From positions 8,319,047 through 8,383,046 of the forward strand of contig OU452221.1 of NCBI GenBank assembly GCA_911728455.2: a DNA stretch of 64,000 nt. The letters run 5' to 3'. The translations under genes and the position numbers were made by a program. A model generated the notes under the pieces. It saw only the letters and a program-made list of their open reading frames with translations, did no database searches and was not told the origin of the DNA. The stretch is from Marthasterias glacialis. Lineage: Eukaryota; Echinodermata; Asteroidea; Forcipulatida; Asteriidae. Positions 23,301-34,260 of this stretch are shown piece by piece (the first letter of the stretch is position 1; the number at the start of each line of letters is the position of its first letter).

Positions 23301-26300
23301 TGGGAGTAGACTTTCTGGCTTTGAATAGACACATGAACTACAAGATCTGGCCGCAGCCATGTTGCTCTCTCGCCCGAACACGAATTGTCATGACAACGCA
23401 AACAGCGCCCCCATGTGGGAAGACATAATACAGGAGTTTGGCCGTAACACTAGTGACTAAATCAAACCCAGCTTTTAGCCCTGTCATCATCCTCTTTCCC
23501 CCCCCCTCCCCTTCCACTTGAATTCCAATAGCTGACTATGTTGATATGTTTCTTACAGAGCACGATGGGTGAATGTGCGTCGAGTGGGCATAGCTTTTTG
23601 GTAACCAAGAATGTCAGCCTGTGCACATTGGACATCTTACTGCAGTGTGCTTGTTCCTATGAGACTGATTGCCAGATAACAAGGTGAGCTTATCTTTTAA
23701 GACACAATCTTGAAGGCAGATAAAATGATCTAGCTGTAGCAGTAACAATAGACCGATCCATTAAGCCCCGCCTACCTTAGCAACTGCCTAGCAACAGCAC
23801 ATGGTGTGACTTTCTTGCCACGATCACGTCGTTCAGTTGTGGCCACACACACCTATCGGATACACACATACATGGTTTTCGTGAAAGGTATGGATTTAGT
23901 TTTGTGGCCTTTTGAGCAGTGCCTTTATAGTCCAAAGAAAAATGCAGACAGGAACACTGTTATTAACTACGTTTACACGACTGTACAAGGACCACTGCTG
24001 TGGAATTTGCACCACCAGAAATACGAAAAAAGTAAAACAAAACAATTAGGACAGTTGTGTGTGCTGCTGTGTGTCAGAACAATGGCGGCGGTTTGTTTAC
24101 TTTTCTTATGGGATTTTAACATGTCAGACTTTTGTCGGACTTTGAATGGCATTGTCAAGGCTGTGATTGGTCAATAAGTTCGTAGGCGGGGCTTAATGGA
24201 TCGGTCTATTGCTGTCAACTGTTTTGCACTTAGAATAAAAAGAAAATTTCTTAGTTTAACGCTAAAAAAGTTTTGCTAAAACAAAATGTGAAACAATAAA
24301 CGCTTCACACATTTTTTTGACTTTTTTTGTATGAACATGTTTTATAGGGAGACGCATCCGTATGTGACTGCAGTTAGTGAAATAGGTTCGTGTATCCGTG
24401 ACCGTTATTTGTAAGTATGAAAGATTTGCTATTGAAACATTAATCAGTCACATGACCATGGCCGCTTTCAATGTTTTTCAAGACTGTTTCAAGACTTTAT
24501 CACTCAAGCTGAGTTCTGTGTACAATTAAACCATCCTACTTATCGATCATTATCATCCACTGTGGTTTGGAATGATAGATAAACTAAGTCAGCCTGCAAT
24601 ATGATATATCATGGGATGAATGCACCTATACAGTACACAGTCAACCCTCCTACTGTCCGACCTTTCAGTGTCATCCACTGTAACAATAAATCCTAATGAG
24701 TTTATATAAATTACAGGCGCAGGTTATTACATGGAAACAGCAAAGACTTCAAATTACACCAATAATCTATAACGGGAACAGGATCAACTATAACCCCAAA
24801 ATAATCCCATAATAGGGTAGGCTTAATATCTAGGATGCGGGTAACTTTACTGGCAGGTAAACTTTCAGAAGAAATGGAATATTAGTAGAACCCCCAAATG
24901 GCGAGAAATATATATAGTATAATCAACAACTTTGGCAAGGTATTCAGTAACGGCACTACTACATGTACAACAAAACTGGTAAAAAACAAATTTCCCAAGC
25001 AACCCATGTAATTTATAAACAAGTCCCCAATTACTTTCAATAGCCCATCTTATGAACCAATAAAATAATAAAGGTCCTACTCACTTTTATACCGCATGCA
25101 CGGGGCGGGAATATGCTGGTTGATGGACAAGGATTAATCGGTGATTTTTGGTGATTTTGAGGAATTATTGGAGAACATTGATAAAAAAACATGGAGATTT
25201 AGCAAGTGACTGGAATTATGTGGGAAAAACTGTCAATAGAGGGCGCTATATACATTTCCACTAGAGACTTTTTTACAAATGGGTCACATATTTTTGTTAC
25301 TTATATTTTCTACTATTTAAAATCATTGTCTCTCTCTCTCTGCAGCTCCCCATCTTTGTTTCTAGATTTCGCATTTAGGATTTCCCAAAAGGGAAAGAAA
25401 TTCTACAAAAACTGTGACTTTGTGCACGGTATCTCCGAAGCCATCATTCGAACACGTCGCGCCCAAATTGTAAGTAATCTGGAATTTATTTAGGTGTTTT
25501 TGTTGTTGTTAGTTTTTTGTTGGGTTTTTTTTGGGGGGGTTGTTGTTTTTTTTGCGGGGGGGATTTTATTTGTGTTCTTGATAGAAGGTGGCCTTTTGAT
25601 ACTGCAAGAGCCTCGCTCTGGTCAGGGGGGACAGTCCTCATTTTTACCCATGTTTTAACCCTGCCCCCATACCCCCTTCCTCTACAAAAGACTTGTTAAT
25701 TCTTTTTAATGGCAAGACAACATTTAGAAAGTTGTACATTTTTAAATACTCAGTTTGTGGTAATAAGTTAACTTCCTTTGAACATCAGTTGCCCTCCTGC
25801 TCTTTACTTCTCTCCACTCATCATAAATCAACTTTATTTTTGATCAGATCTTTGTTTAGGGCATGAAGAGTAAAGTCTTATTAATTCTTGTTATTGGCAA
25901 GTTAACATTTTTTAAATACTCAGTTGGTTGTAGCAAGTGAAATACTCGGTTGTAGCAAGTGAAATACTCCATTGTAGTAAGTTAAATACCCAGTTGTTGT
26001 AGCAAGTTAACTTCCTGTTCATATCAGTTGCCTGTCTGTTCTTTACTTCTCGTCATGAATCAACTCTTTATGATGGAATCTCGAGTAGGGCATGAAGAGT
26101 GAAAATGAACCCAGTAACCACAAACACTTAGACTTCTTGGACATCTTACTACTGGCACGAGATGAGAATGATGTAGGAATGACCGATTTGGAGATCCGCA
26201 ACGAGGTGGACACGTTTCTGTTTGAGGGCCACGACACCACAGCCAGCAGCCTAACATGGATGATTTTCCTCATGGCTAAGCACCCAGAACACCAGAAGAA

Positions 26301-29300
26301 AGTCCAGGCTGAGATTGATCAAGTGTTGGAAGGCAGGGACTCTGATGAAATCCTTTGGTAAGATCTTGTTCAAAATAATTGTCATGGATTTGTTTTTTCT
26401 CTGGATGTGTTTTTTCTCGGGCAAAGTACACACACCATGGAGTCTTTTTTTCACACATCACAGCTGGGGACATCTGCTGCATGTGCAGAGTTTTCACTAC
26501 TTATGGCTCCAAATCTTGCATGTTTGTGTGTATTTTTACAAAAAATCGCTTGTTTTATCATTCAAAGGCATTTCTTTGGTCAGAAAATAAAATAAAAATA
26601 TGTAAAAGACAAGTCCAAAGATTAGTTTAGTGCTAATACAAAAATCCTCCACACACACAACAGAGCCCAATACATTTTCTATATGCTTTTAATAATCGTT
26701 GGAACCAGCTTGAAGTGGGCATGGTTTATAAGTGTGTGTGTGTGTGTGTGTGTGTTGGTTTTTTTAAAATCTTTTTCAACCCTCTGTGTTCCTCAGGGAG
26801 GATCTTGGTAAGTTTACGTACCTGGTCCAGTGTCTCAAGGAAGCAATGAGAATTTATCCACCTGTGCCAGGAACCCAACGGGTTCTAGAGGAAGACACTA
26901 CTGTTTGTGGCATAGTTCTTCCTGCAGGGACACCCATTGATACCAGTATATATGGCCTGCACCACAACCCCACTATCTGGCCTGACTCCCAGGTAACTAT
27001 CTGCAACACCTTTTTGCTATTAATGCTAATGGGTGATTAACAGCTAAGTGCGCCCTCTACTGTTTGCCCAGGAGATGCCATTCTGCATTGCATCTTGGGA
27101 AAAGGTCTACAAGGTGTTGTTTTTTTCATCTTGCATGACCAAAATTGTTTAATTTTGTTTGCAAAGCAGCAAGGTTGTGTTTTTCTGTGTTTACAACATA
27201 AGATTTTATTTTATTTTTTTGTGAGGACTGCTTAATGCGCAGCCATTGAAAGGTCCCAAACTGCCCTCGCAGTGCTGAGTCGCGAGTGTAATTGTTATTA
27301 GTCGACCGCTTTTGGGGGAAAATGGCCTCTCTGTGGTAAATTGTAGAGGGTGTGGTCACATTTTAGTCAGGAATTTTATTGCACGCTCTTCTACTTCTAG
27401 AACTTACTGTGATTGCTGCAGTCAAAATTAACAACTGTGAATTGCAAGTTTTTCAAAAGCTATTTCCATTGTTTCTGTAGTTCTGAGCATGCGCACATTT
27501 CCAAGAATGTGGGTTTACCTTGTAAGTCTGCTGCCACCTAGTGTTCCAAAATGTCCATTGTTGTGGGTCGCTTGTTAAAAATCTTTGAGGAAACATGTTT
27601 GGCACAAGCAGTGACATTGTGAAATGCTCAAATTTGCTGGCACACAATAAGACTACCGGTAATTCTAGATAATTTTCAACCCATGGTGGCTAACACGTCA
27701 ATCACATAAGTGGGTTCGTAATTAAAATCTAACTGTTTTTTGCTTCATAAAAAAATATATATATATTTGGTATTTTATTACTATTTTATTGTTTATTAAC
27801 TTCAAAAAATTATCAAATACATCCTGCTTGAATGTTTCGTACAGAAGTTCATCCCGGATCGGTTTTCACCTGAGAATGTGAAGAAGATGGATCCATTTGC
27901 ATTTTTGCCATTTTCTGCAGGCCCAAGGTATGTGAGGCTCATATCCTTTTAATGAATAAAAATGTATAAAATGTCAACCTCATTCCCATGGTTTACTATG
28001 TAAACCCTGGCATGGAAACTCCTTACTTGGAACCTGATTGGACAATGACTTTACAATATTAGCATATGTTACATATTCATAGTATATAGAAGAATTACAC
28101 ATACAGTTGGTGGCTTTATAAGCTTGTACTTCTTGTTAAAGTTTGTGTGTCAAATTCTAGCAGTTGTCAGCCCCCGCCCCCACACCCAAACCAAAACTAA
28201 TGCCTAACGACAACGTAATCTAATCTCTAAACTATGTCTCCAGTCTTAACGTAAACATGTCATGTTGTAAGTTGTACATTCGATTCAGTTCACAGCAGTC
28301 GACAGTGACTAACTACATATAAAAAAAAAGTGCACTGTACCTCCTCCATGCTTGGTCGCGGTATCTCAATGTTTATACTCGTTACGTTTGTTTTAACACC
28401 AACAACCAAATGTTTACATTTGTTTAATTTCAATTTAGAAGTCAAAACAGCCGGCGCCGGCAAAACAAACGTTAAACAGGCTATCTGGTACTGGGCAACG
28501 AGACTATGACGAAGATGTGAATTTCGAAAAGCAGCCAGACTATTCTAATTTGCATACGTATCCAAAAATTTTGGATATGCAAATAATCAAACACCAGGGT
28601 AAGAGAGCGGTCAAATTCAAACTGCTCGACACACCCCGGGGACGAGGTTGATAAAATGTATGCATTGAAAAGTTCTTATAGAAGAAATACATACTGCCAC
28701 GACCTTAAAAATTTTGAAAACTTTGGACAACCTGCAGCGTAAATGTCTTAGTATATGTGTGCTTCAATGTTGTTAGTATTTTTTACTTTTAATTTGATGT
28801 GTGTTTTTTGTTGTGAACTATTGGTAGCCATTTAGGTATTTTGTATTACCCCTTGCACAAATGTCACATGTGCGCAGCTACTGTCTGCCGCGCTTGCCAT
28901 TTTGGGAGTTAAATTTCACATACAAATTATGGTAAGGGTGTAAATGCATTGTCGACTAAACTGTGCTCTACACTGTATAACACACCTTGGGACATTGGCT
29001 CCCAAAATGGGGCAACCAAGATTATTGTGATGACGACATCAGGTGAGTTGGGTTAATAGCTGGTTTACTCTTTCTTTTTGTCATCTGTATCCCTAGGGGT
29101 ACTTAGACAACTTGAATTGGCCCAATTTCATGGCACTGCTTACTGCGGATATCTGTGCTAACGCCCTGCTGCAACCCATAGAAGTAAGCGCTTCACAAGG
29201 TGCCGTAGGCGCAGAATGTTGTGGTAAGGGGCGCCATGAAATCAGTCCAAATGGGGATACCCTTGTAAAAACTGACAACGTAAATTAATCAAATTTATTC

Positions 29301-29495
29301 AATTGTTTCTTTATCCCATTCAGGAATTGTATCGGTCAGAACTTTGCCCTAAATGAGGAGAAGGTGATATTGGCTCGTCTGTTGAGAAGGTTCCATATCG
29401 ACCTTGATCCGTCCCATGAAGTGATTCCTGTTGTACAGCTGGTGTTCAAGTCCAAGACTGACATTAAGATCAAACTCACTCCAAGGTCTTATTAG
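11308..29495 (+). CDS. Cytochrome P450 family 4 (CYP4F/CYP4V-like) monooxygenase, complete, ten exons
   Basis: Exons: 11308-11472, 20919-21090, 21985-22169, 23559-23683, 24348-24410, 25346-25469, 26089-26357, 26797-26992, 27845-27927, 29324-29495. All junctions are GT-AG and phases agree. They give 517 residues, normal for CYP4. The N-terminus has a hydrophobic ER anchor (about residues 5-27). Exon 3 holds [15 protein letters not shown] and [10 protein letters not shown]. Exon 7 holds the CYP4 I-helix signature [13 protein letters not shown], whose first glutamate can link to heme in this family. Exon 8 has the ExxR (KEAMR) and [11 protein letters not shown]. Exon 9 and 10 together form the heme loop FSAGPRNCIG with the cysteine ligand. 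Known CYP4 enzymes omega-hydroxylate fatty acids or eicosanoids. The substrate here is unknown. The gene appears intact and belongs to a local cluster (474-645, 2,350-3,435). Intron 1 (9.4 kb) hosts an antisense LTR retrotransposon. Confidence 0.93.
11888..12651 (-). repeat. 3' LTR of the Ty3/gypsy element (left copy)
   Basis: 764 bp from tgtagcacgtctcc to gactctaca. Next to its inner edge the minus strand reads a purine-rich tract (ggaggggagtg, complementary to 12,652-12,662), which is the expected polypurine tract priming plus-strand synthesis. Confidence 0.9.
12652..13206 (-). other. 3' untranslated internal region of the Ty3/gypsy element
   Basis: Between the polypurine tract and the stop of the last frame of pol there are about 555 bases without domain-bearing coding sequence. 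No envelope-like frame is visible. Confidence 0.6.
13207..14600 (-). pseudogene. Integrase region of the Ty3/gypsy element, broken by deletion
   Basis: The zinc-binding N-terminus begins with HANAGH at the end of the RNase H frame and continues in another frame (ITKRCQC). The first catalytic aspartate lies in VGIDYV and a DHFTRF block follows. Near 14,150 the frame shifts again, and the region with the second aspartate is readable only in that other frame. At about 14,085 sequence jumps straight to the C-terminal part ([16 protein letters not shown]). The segment that normally carries the catalytic glutamate is absent. The remaining frame to 13,207 is a low-complexity acidic tail ending in a glutamine run. 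The integrase cannot be active. Confidence 0.8.
14494..15354 (-). pseudogene. RNase H domain of the Ty3/gypsy element
   Basis: A single open frame carries the RNase H series: [13 protein letters not shown] (first aspartate), [11 protein letters not shown] (glutamate), [11 protein letters not shown] (aspartate) and the terminal [12 protein letters not shown] aspartate. The catalytic residues look intact. The frame is disconnected from reverse transcriptase by a shift near 15,500, and its downstream end reads into the integrase zinc finger. Confidence 0.88.
15400..16370 (-). pseudogene. Reverse transcriptase domain of the Ty3/gypsy element
   Basis: The two frames 16,370-15,999 and 15,989-15,351 are in register, separated by an in-frame TAG where a tryptophan codon is usual (after GGNR, before FSTLDQG). 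Visible motifs are [33 protein letters not shown], the catalytic YLDD box and [11 protein letters not shown] further shift near 15,500 separates the thumb and connection from RNase H. The domain is complete in content but cannot be translated as one protein. Confidence 0.9.
16286..17188 (-). pseudogene. Aspartic protease and pol N-terminal region of the Ty3/gypsy element
   Basis: The protease active site is [13 protein letters not shown] near the start, with IIGSNVL further on as the second conserved element. The frame is open from 17,188 but is in register with the preceding frame (17,413-17,192), separated by one TGA. This is either decay or a readthrough stop. Decay is likelier given the other lesions. 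Near 16,300 it shifts into the reverse transcriptase frame. Confidence 0.8.
17320..18532 (-). pseudogene. Gag of the Ty3/gypsy element with CCHC zinc knuckle, frameshifted
   Basis: The first frame (18,532-17,837) starts [10 protein letters not shown] and contains a helical capsid-like region ([35 protein letters not shown]). Around 17,850 the reading moves to a second frame that continues to 17,320 and contains one retroviral-type zinc knuckle, [15 protein letters not shown] basic tail follows. Antisense frames in the same region are shadows. Confidence 0.82.
18765..18782 (-). other. Primer-binding site of the Ty3/gypsy element
   Basis: Four bases inside the 5' LTR the minus strand begins tggcgatcttgccaggac. 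Its complement ends in the universal tRNA CCA and resembles an arginine tRNA acceptor/T-arm. The tRNA identity is an inference. Confidence 0.55.
18787..20075 (-). repeat. 5' LTR of the Ty3/gypsy element (right copy), enlarged
   Basis: It matches the left LTR end to end but carries two extra segments. One is a 109-bp palindrome region (19,178-19,286). The other is about 400 bp at 19,520-19,915 that includes a second copy (19,790-19,861) of an LTR-internal block also present at 18,842-18,917. Confidence 0.85.
19178..19286. repeat. Near-perfect palindrome, 54-bp arms with a one-base spacer
   Basis: The arm running acatgtgaactgccacacac... to ...gcatacatg (19,178-19,231) is followed by a single g and then its exact reverse complement to 19,286. 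The other LTR has only one arm-like segment here, so this arose by inverted duplication within the right LTR. Confidence 0.92.
20450..20800. mobile_element. Dispersed non-autonomous element, partial copy 2
   Basis: It shares 'aagagaacaaagattctct', 'taaacctggaacca', 'ggtgaaacgctcagtagtggaatgt' and 'gctggctcagacaatattt' blocks with the copies at 9,718-10,300 and 41,008-41,750. It sits just upstream of CYP4 exon 2, in intron 1. Confidence 0.5.
21300..21345. repeat. Short dispersed repeat 'aatggcctcacatttcgacc'
   Basis: The motif runs on into 'ctagcagagtcttt' and recurs near 2,625-2,700 (both orientations), 20,840-20,880 and 60,450-60,500. It is probably the end of an interspersed element that I cannot delimit. 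Confidence 0.45.
22337..22469. mobile_element. Hairpin MITE, about 133 bp, in CYP4 intron 3
   Basis: The left arm (atcacactcccgctcgtgga...) and the right arm (...tccactcgaggttgtgtgat) are imperfect reverse complements around a centre near 'ccttcagcc'. They share 'atacgggaaaata' and 'tcccatatcccac' blocks. There is no coding capacity. The target duplication is unclear. Confidence 0.75.
23746..24211. mobile_element. TIR element of the CAATAGACCGATC family, copy 1
   Basis: The ends caatagaccgatccattaag and cttaatggatcggtctattg are exact inverted repeats, continuing into 'ccccgcctac' and 'gtaggcgggg'. The element sits in CYP4 intron 4. Its internal 123-codon frame has no transposase motifs. Relatives are at 34,536-35,322 and 63,538-63,808. 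Confidence 0.85.
25692..26108. repeat. Tandem duplication covering the acceptor of CYP4 exon 7
   Basis: Unit 1 (about 25,692-25,875) and unit 2 (about 25,876-26,108) share 'ttaattctt...ggcaag', 'tttttaaatactcagtt', 'agttaacttcct', 'cagttgcc' and end in tag/ggcatgaagagt. Unit 2 supplies the real acceptor of exon 7 at 26,089. Unit 1 leaves a decoy acceptor at 25,859 with a better pyrimidine run (tctttgtttag), whose frame soon meets a stop. Confidence 0.75.
26737..26756. repeat. (GT)n microsatellite
   Basis: About ten GT dinucleotides in the intron before CYP4 exon 8. Confidence 0.9.
27440..27660. mobile_element. Dispersed repeat with 'gtctgctgccaccta' core, copy 1
   Basis: The block 'taagtctgctgccacctagtgttcc' with a nearby 'gagcatgcgcacatttccaagaa' recurs at 46,850-47,040 and, inverted, at 55,070-55,210. 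This copy lies in CYP4 intron 8. The ends are not defined. Confidence 0.55.
29119..29248. mobile_element. Inverted-repeat MITE GGCCCAATTTCATGG, copy in the last CYP4 intron
   Basis: Same element at the same intron position as 269-398 in the left CYP4 copy. It was therefore present before the two P450 genes duplicated. Confidence 0.7.
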
Positions 29496-29540
29496 AGGGA
29501 CAATACACAGCCTTGTTCCCATGGGCAGCATGCTGAAAAT
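29254..29540 (+). repeat. CYP4 3'-end duplication block (matches about 403-688)
   Basis: Homology with the left CYP4 copy runs through the intron end, the whole last exon and about 45 bases of 3' UTR, then stops after 'gcagcatgctgaaaa'. It extends leftwards through the MITE to about 29,100. Exon differences are few, so the duplication or a gene-conversion event is recent. Confidence 0.85.
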
Positions 29541-30240
29541 CTTGTCACTTACCCCAGGAAGGGAAGCACTGACAAACATTGGTTGCTTGTTGAAAACCCA
29601 TGCTGGGCAAGATCGAACACCCATGGGATCGAGGTCACAGTGACAGTGACGTCTTTAATGAAGAAGTGGTCTTCCTTAAGTCATCAGTCCTTAAAGACGA
29701 GAATGCATCATAAATGTGGATTTACGGATATTAAATATAAAATGTTTAATGACTTTTACTATACTCTATAAACTCGTTAAAGTTCTTGATTTTTGTTTCA
29801 AACTCATTAACAAACCATGTATTTTACATTACTTTTTCTATTCCTTAATACCTCTAGAAATTCAGTTGTCCTTTCTTTTCCATGAAAATGTTTCATGATC
29901 ACATTAGTCGGCATGCCCATGGTCATTTATTCAGTGGCCACTGACCTCCACAGTTCCTTCATTCATGCTACTGTGAAATCACTGAACAGCTGGCTGCCGT
30001 AACTTGGAGGACATTCTCTTGTACAGGGCTCCAACTTGGGGGATCCACAAGACCGCAGCATAAAACGTTTAGGCCTACTCGACCGGAACTTTTTTTTACA
30101 AGATCAGAATCTAACTAAGAAAGAACTTTAACATACAATAAACTGTTTCTCATTAAACAAGCACTAAGAAAAGATTTTTCTTGCTTGTCTTATGGTAAAT
30201 ATACTAGTTTGACACTCAACAGAATTGAAATATTGAATTT
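29541..30240. other. Region downstream of CYP4, no gene seen
   Basis: Sequence after the end of the CYP4 duplication block. It presumably includes the remaining 3' UTR. No domain-bearing frame is visible. The LINE body begins at about 30,243. Confidence 0.4.
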
Positions 30241-30242
30241 GA

Positions 30243-32720
30243 AAATTTCCTTGACAGTCACGTCCTTGAAAACGGTCCCTTGTATATATCAGGTGACTTT
30301 AATGTACATATGGATGTAATCTCACCATCAAACATCTCATCATTCATTGACCTTTTGAAAGCACATGGTTTCAAGCAATATGTCTGCAAGCCAACACATG
30401 AACATGGGCACATTTTGGACGTATTCATTTCGCGAAAATCTGTTGAGTGCCATTTTTCCGATCTCAGAGTCGTGGGTGGTATTTCAGACCATTTTGCCAT
30501 AATGTGCCAGATTGATCTCTCAAAGCCCAAGCCTAGTATGAAGATCATTTCTACCAGGAACAATAGTGTAGTGGATCCTAAATCCTTCAGCAAACATCTT
30601 GCAGAACGTTCCATCAAAGAGCAGCATTCTGCCTCTGAAAATGAGGCTGGAGTCAATGCCTTCAACTCCATCATCAAAGACGTTCTGAACATCCATGCTC
30701 CCGCCAAAATCCGCGTTGTCAAGGTACGGCCCAACACAAAATGGTATAACAATGATATAGTTCAAGCTAAGAACTGCCGGAAACAGCTTGAAAGACAATG
30801 GCGAACAACGAAGTTAAAAATCAACTGTCAGCTTTTTATTGGACAACGCCAGAGAGTTCAGTCTCTGATTCGATCTGCAAAGCAGTGTTATTACACTGAT
30901 CAAGTCATTGAATGCTCCCGTGATTCAAGCAGGCTTTTTCGCCTCACAAATGACCTTTTGAACAGGAAGAAGACATCTGCTTTACCTGATCATGATTGTC
31001 TTCTCACACTCAGAAATCGTTTCAACTGCTTCTTCATAGATAAAGTAGCTTCTATTTGTTCAAGCCTAGCCACAACCGGTAGACATACAAGTCTCTCCTT
31101 CCACACTGATGTAACCAGTCCGATGCCTGTTCTCCGACCAGCCTCATGTAAAGAAATAACTTCAGTCATTCTGAAGTCCCCAAATAAATCCTGCGACCTG
31201 GATCCTATGCCTACAAATCTTCTGAAGAAATGTCTACCGACTGTTGTTCCTGCCATAACTGCGATCATAAACAATAGCTTTAAAACAGGAATTGTTCCCT
31301 GCACATTAAAATTAGCCAATGTTCGCCCTGTATCGAAGAAGTCTGGCTTGGATCCCAGTACCTTACAAAATATTCACCCGGTCTCCAATCTTCCTTTTCT
31401 GTCAAAGGTCATGGAACATTTGCTGGACAACCAAGTACTCGATACTCGTCAATCGGCTCTCCGTAAGAGTCACAGCGTGGAGACTCTCCTGGTTAATTTG
31501 ACAGGCCATATCCTACAGCAGATGGATATGGGCAACATCACCGCTCTCATCCTTCTCGACGTATCATCGGCTTTTGATACAGTTGACCACACCATCGTAA
31601 TAAACCGTTTGCAGTCATTTGGTGTCACATCAAATGCACTCAACTGGTTCACATCCTACCTTGATAGCCGTTTCCAGTGTGTGTCAATTGATGGCAGTAA
31701 ATTCACACTCACAGCTCTCACTCATGGTGTCCCACAAGGATCAGTTGGGGGTCCACTGCTCTTCTCCGCATATACTCAACCACTTGGACAACCTATCTGC
31801 AGTCATAAGGTTGGCTTTCATAATATGTACACTGATGACATCCAACTGTACATCTCCTTTGTACCATCAGATACCCATCTGGTCACCACCATCAAGCGTC
31901 TAGAGGATTGCATTTCTGATATCCAACAGTGGATGTCCCAGAATAACCTGAAATTCAATGAGCTAAAATCAGAGTTCATTCTCATCGGGTCCAAGTCGGA
32001 ACATCGCTAATCTACCCGTCTGAAAAATGCCGCAATTTAGGTGTTATAGATTCAAACATGACCTCAACCACCAAGTATCCAGCATTTCAAAGACTGTCAG
32101 GTATCAGCTCAGACACTTGTCTCACATTCGTAGGTTCTTAACTCCAAAGGCAACTGAGTTGATGGTCCACTCCCTAATTTCTTCACGGCTTGACTTTTGC
32201 AATGCTATTTTGATAGTACCAGATAAATCGACTTCAACGCCTCCAGAACTCAGCCGCTAGACTCGTCACTCGCATCAAACGCTCATCTATTCATCATATA
32301 TCTCCCCATCCTTACAAGCATTGCACTGGCTTCCTGTTAGGGACCCCATCATCTTTAAGATTCTTCTGATCATTTTCCACTCCCTAAATGGCACATCACC
32401 TGAATACATCAACGACCCAATTCATCTGTACATACCTCCCAGACAGCTTCGCTTCTCAAATAACCTGCTCCTTGAAATCCCACGTTCCTTGCACTTGTGG
32501 GGTGATCGCTGTTTCTCGCATGCCGGGCTATCTCTTTGGAACACCCTCCCACCTCAATTTAGAAAAGTAGATACTTGCTCTCATTTTAAAACAAACCTCA
32601 AAACCTATTTATTTGGTTGTCTTTGTGTATAGCAGAGTTCTTTTTTGCACCAGGAGTGTCATTCATGACAGACATGGCGCACTAGAAATGTTCATTATTA
32701 TTATACTCAGACAACAACAA
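30243..32720 (+). mobile_element. L2/CR1-like non-LTR retrotransposon (LINE), 5'-truncated and frameshifted
   Basis: A frame of 576 codons (30,280-32,010) starts inside the AP endonuclease (ISGDFNVHMDV, ISDHFAI near its end) and runs through reverse transcriptase. RT motifs are SPNKSCDLDPMPTNLLKKCL, LLDVSSAFDTVDH, GVPQGSVGGPLLFSAY and YTDDIQLYI, where the usual YADD is YTDD. After 32,010 the C-terminus continues in another frame (32,027-32,260 and 32,321-32,632) with LHWLPVRDPIIFKIL and WNTLPPQFR-type motifs, broken by a stop. The 5' half of the endonuclease is missing, typical of truncated LINE insertion. The A-poor end has a short TTATTAT tail. Not active. Confidence 0.9.
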
Positions 32721-32729
32721 ATTGGAACA

Positions 32730-34260
32730 TGACACACTGCATTGAAATTACCGCCACAGCTTTTGACTGTAAATTTATTTAGCCCAACCTGCAAAAAATA
32801 ACCACAAATAATTTTATAAACAATTTCCAAAAATTGGCAAGGAGCCGGATACCGAACACAGGGCAAACCGGCTGAACAGACACACAGGACATAACATGCA
32901 TATAATGGACTACCCAGCCCATTAACATAAATTTATGAACACCTCGTCCATAACCATTTGTGGCCACCCATTGAAGGACACCTCGTCCTTACCAACCCAG
33001 AACACACAGGACTTTCACGCCCATGTGTGTTACATGCAACACGACATATGGGGTCCCACGACCCCCCCGATACAGGTCAACTACCTTGACCTCCACAAGT
33101 GAACAACATGTCAACACACCTTGCCTTAACCTTAATGAACTATAATTAAATGAGAGGAGTGATATAATAAAGCCTGGAAATTCCCCAAGATGGCAAACGA
33201 GGGGAAAGAAAACTTAGTCCCGCCGAGACCGGCGAGCACTACTTAGGCCTACAAATAGAAAGTACATGTAATTAGAAATTCCCCAAGATGGAAACCGAGG
33301 GGAAAGAAAACGTAGTCCAGCCGAGACCTGCCAGCACTACTTACAAATAGAAAATACCTGATACAATTCGACCTGTTGATAATGAGATTATACCTAGATG
33401 TTTTTCTGGCATAATTGTTACCAAAATAGCCAATGCAAGTAAATCTAACATAAATTGTGTTAGAACTGTAACATTTAACTGTCATTTTCTGCAAAAACTG
33501 CCAACATACAAATGGAACCTGCATGTATGAGCCCAATTGCACCGAAAGGTACCAATAACAAAGGAGGAGCCTAAGGGGAGGCGGTGGGTTGCAACATTGA
33601 CTTTGATCACAAGCTGTGACAAAAGTGCCGCTCAAAATCAAACCCACGCTAACAGGAAAAGCCCCTGCTCTCTTATTTAACCAATCATTTAACCAATCAA
33701 ATACCCCTTGACCACTTGGCCTATTTTAATTGGTCCCTGGCAAAACCTTGTGGATCCCCCAAACCCATATAAATAGCTTCACGAGCCGCTAAACCGCACA
33801 ATAAACCAGCACGCACAGCCGTCAATATCCGACGGTACATGAAACCACCTAACATAACACCACCCACCAATAAACCAATCAAATACGACTTGCCCGCTTG
33901 GCTGATGTTCATTGGTCACTGGTGTAAACTTGTGGACCCCCCAAACTCATATAAATAGCTTCACGAGCTGCCAAACCACACAATGAGCCAGCACGCGCAG
34001 CCGTCAAAAATTGATGGTACTTGAAAACCATACAAGTACATACTGCATGCATGTAGACCATACTGCATGCATGTAGACCATACATACCGTACATACTGCA
34101 TGCATGTAGACCACACAGCGACACGGCCAAATACTGATCACCCAACTGTATATTGGCAAGGTGCCATACCCCCCAGAAAAGCTGACTAGCGGTAACAATA
34201 TGCTGAGTATAAAGCATTTGATCCTTTATTTGATAAAATGAATTATTATTATACACAGAT
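32730..34260. other. Unclassified interval with two internal duplications
   Basis: No coding frame with motifs. It contains a near-100-bp tandem duplication (33,177-33,245 and 33,276-33,342, both with 'aattccccaagatgg'). A longer spaced duplication (33,715-33,850 and 33,900-34,030) has 'catataaatagcttcacgag' in each copy. The repeated TATA-like words and clustered duplications could be from an LTR or another retroelement, but no partner domains are seen. Confidence 0.5.

Noticed and set aside
23806-24177. 123-codon frame inside the TIR element
   Set aside because: Lies wholly between the inverted repeats, with no transposase motifs and no splice context.
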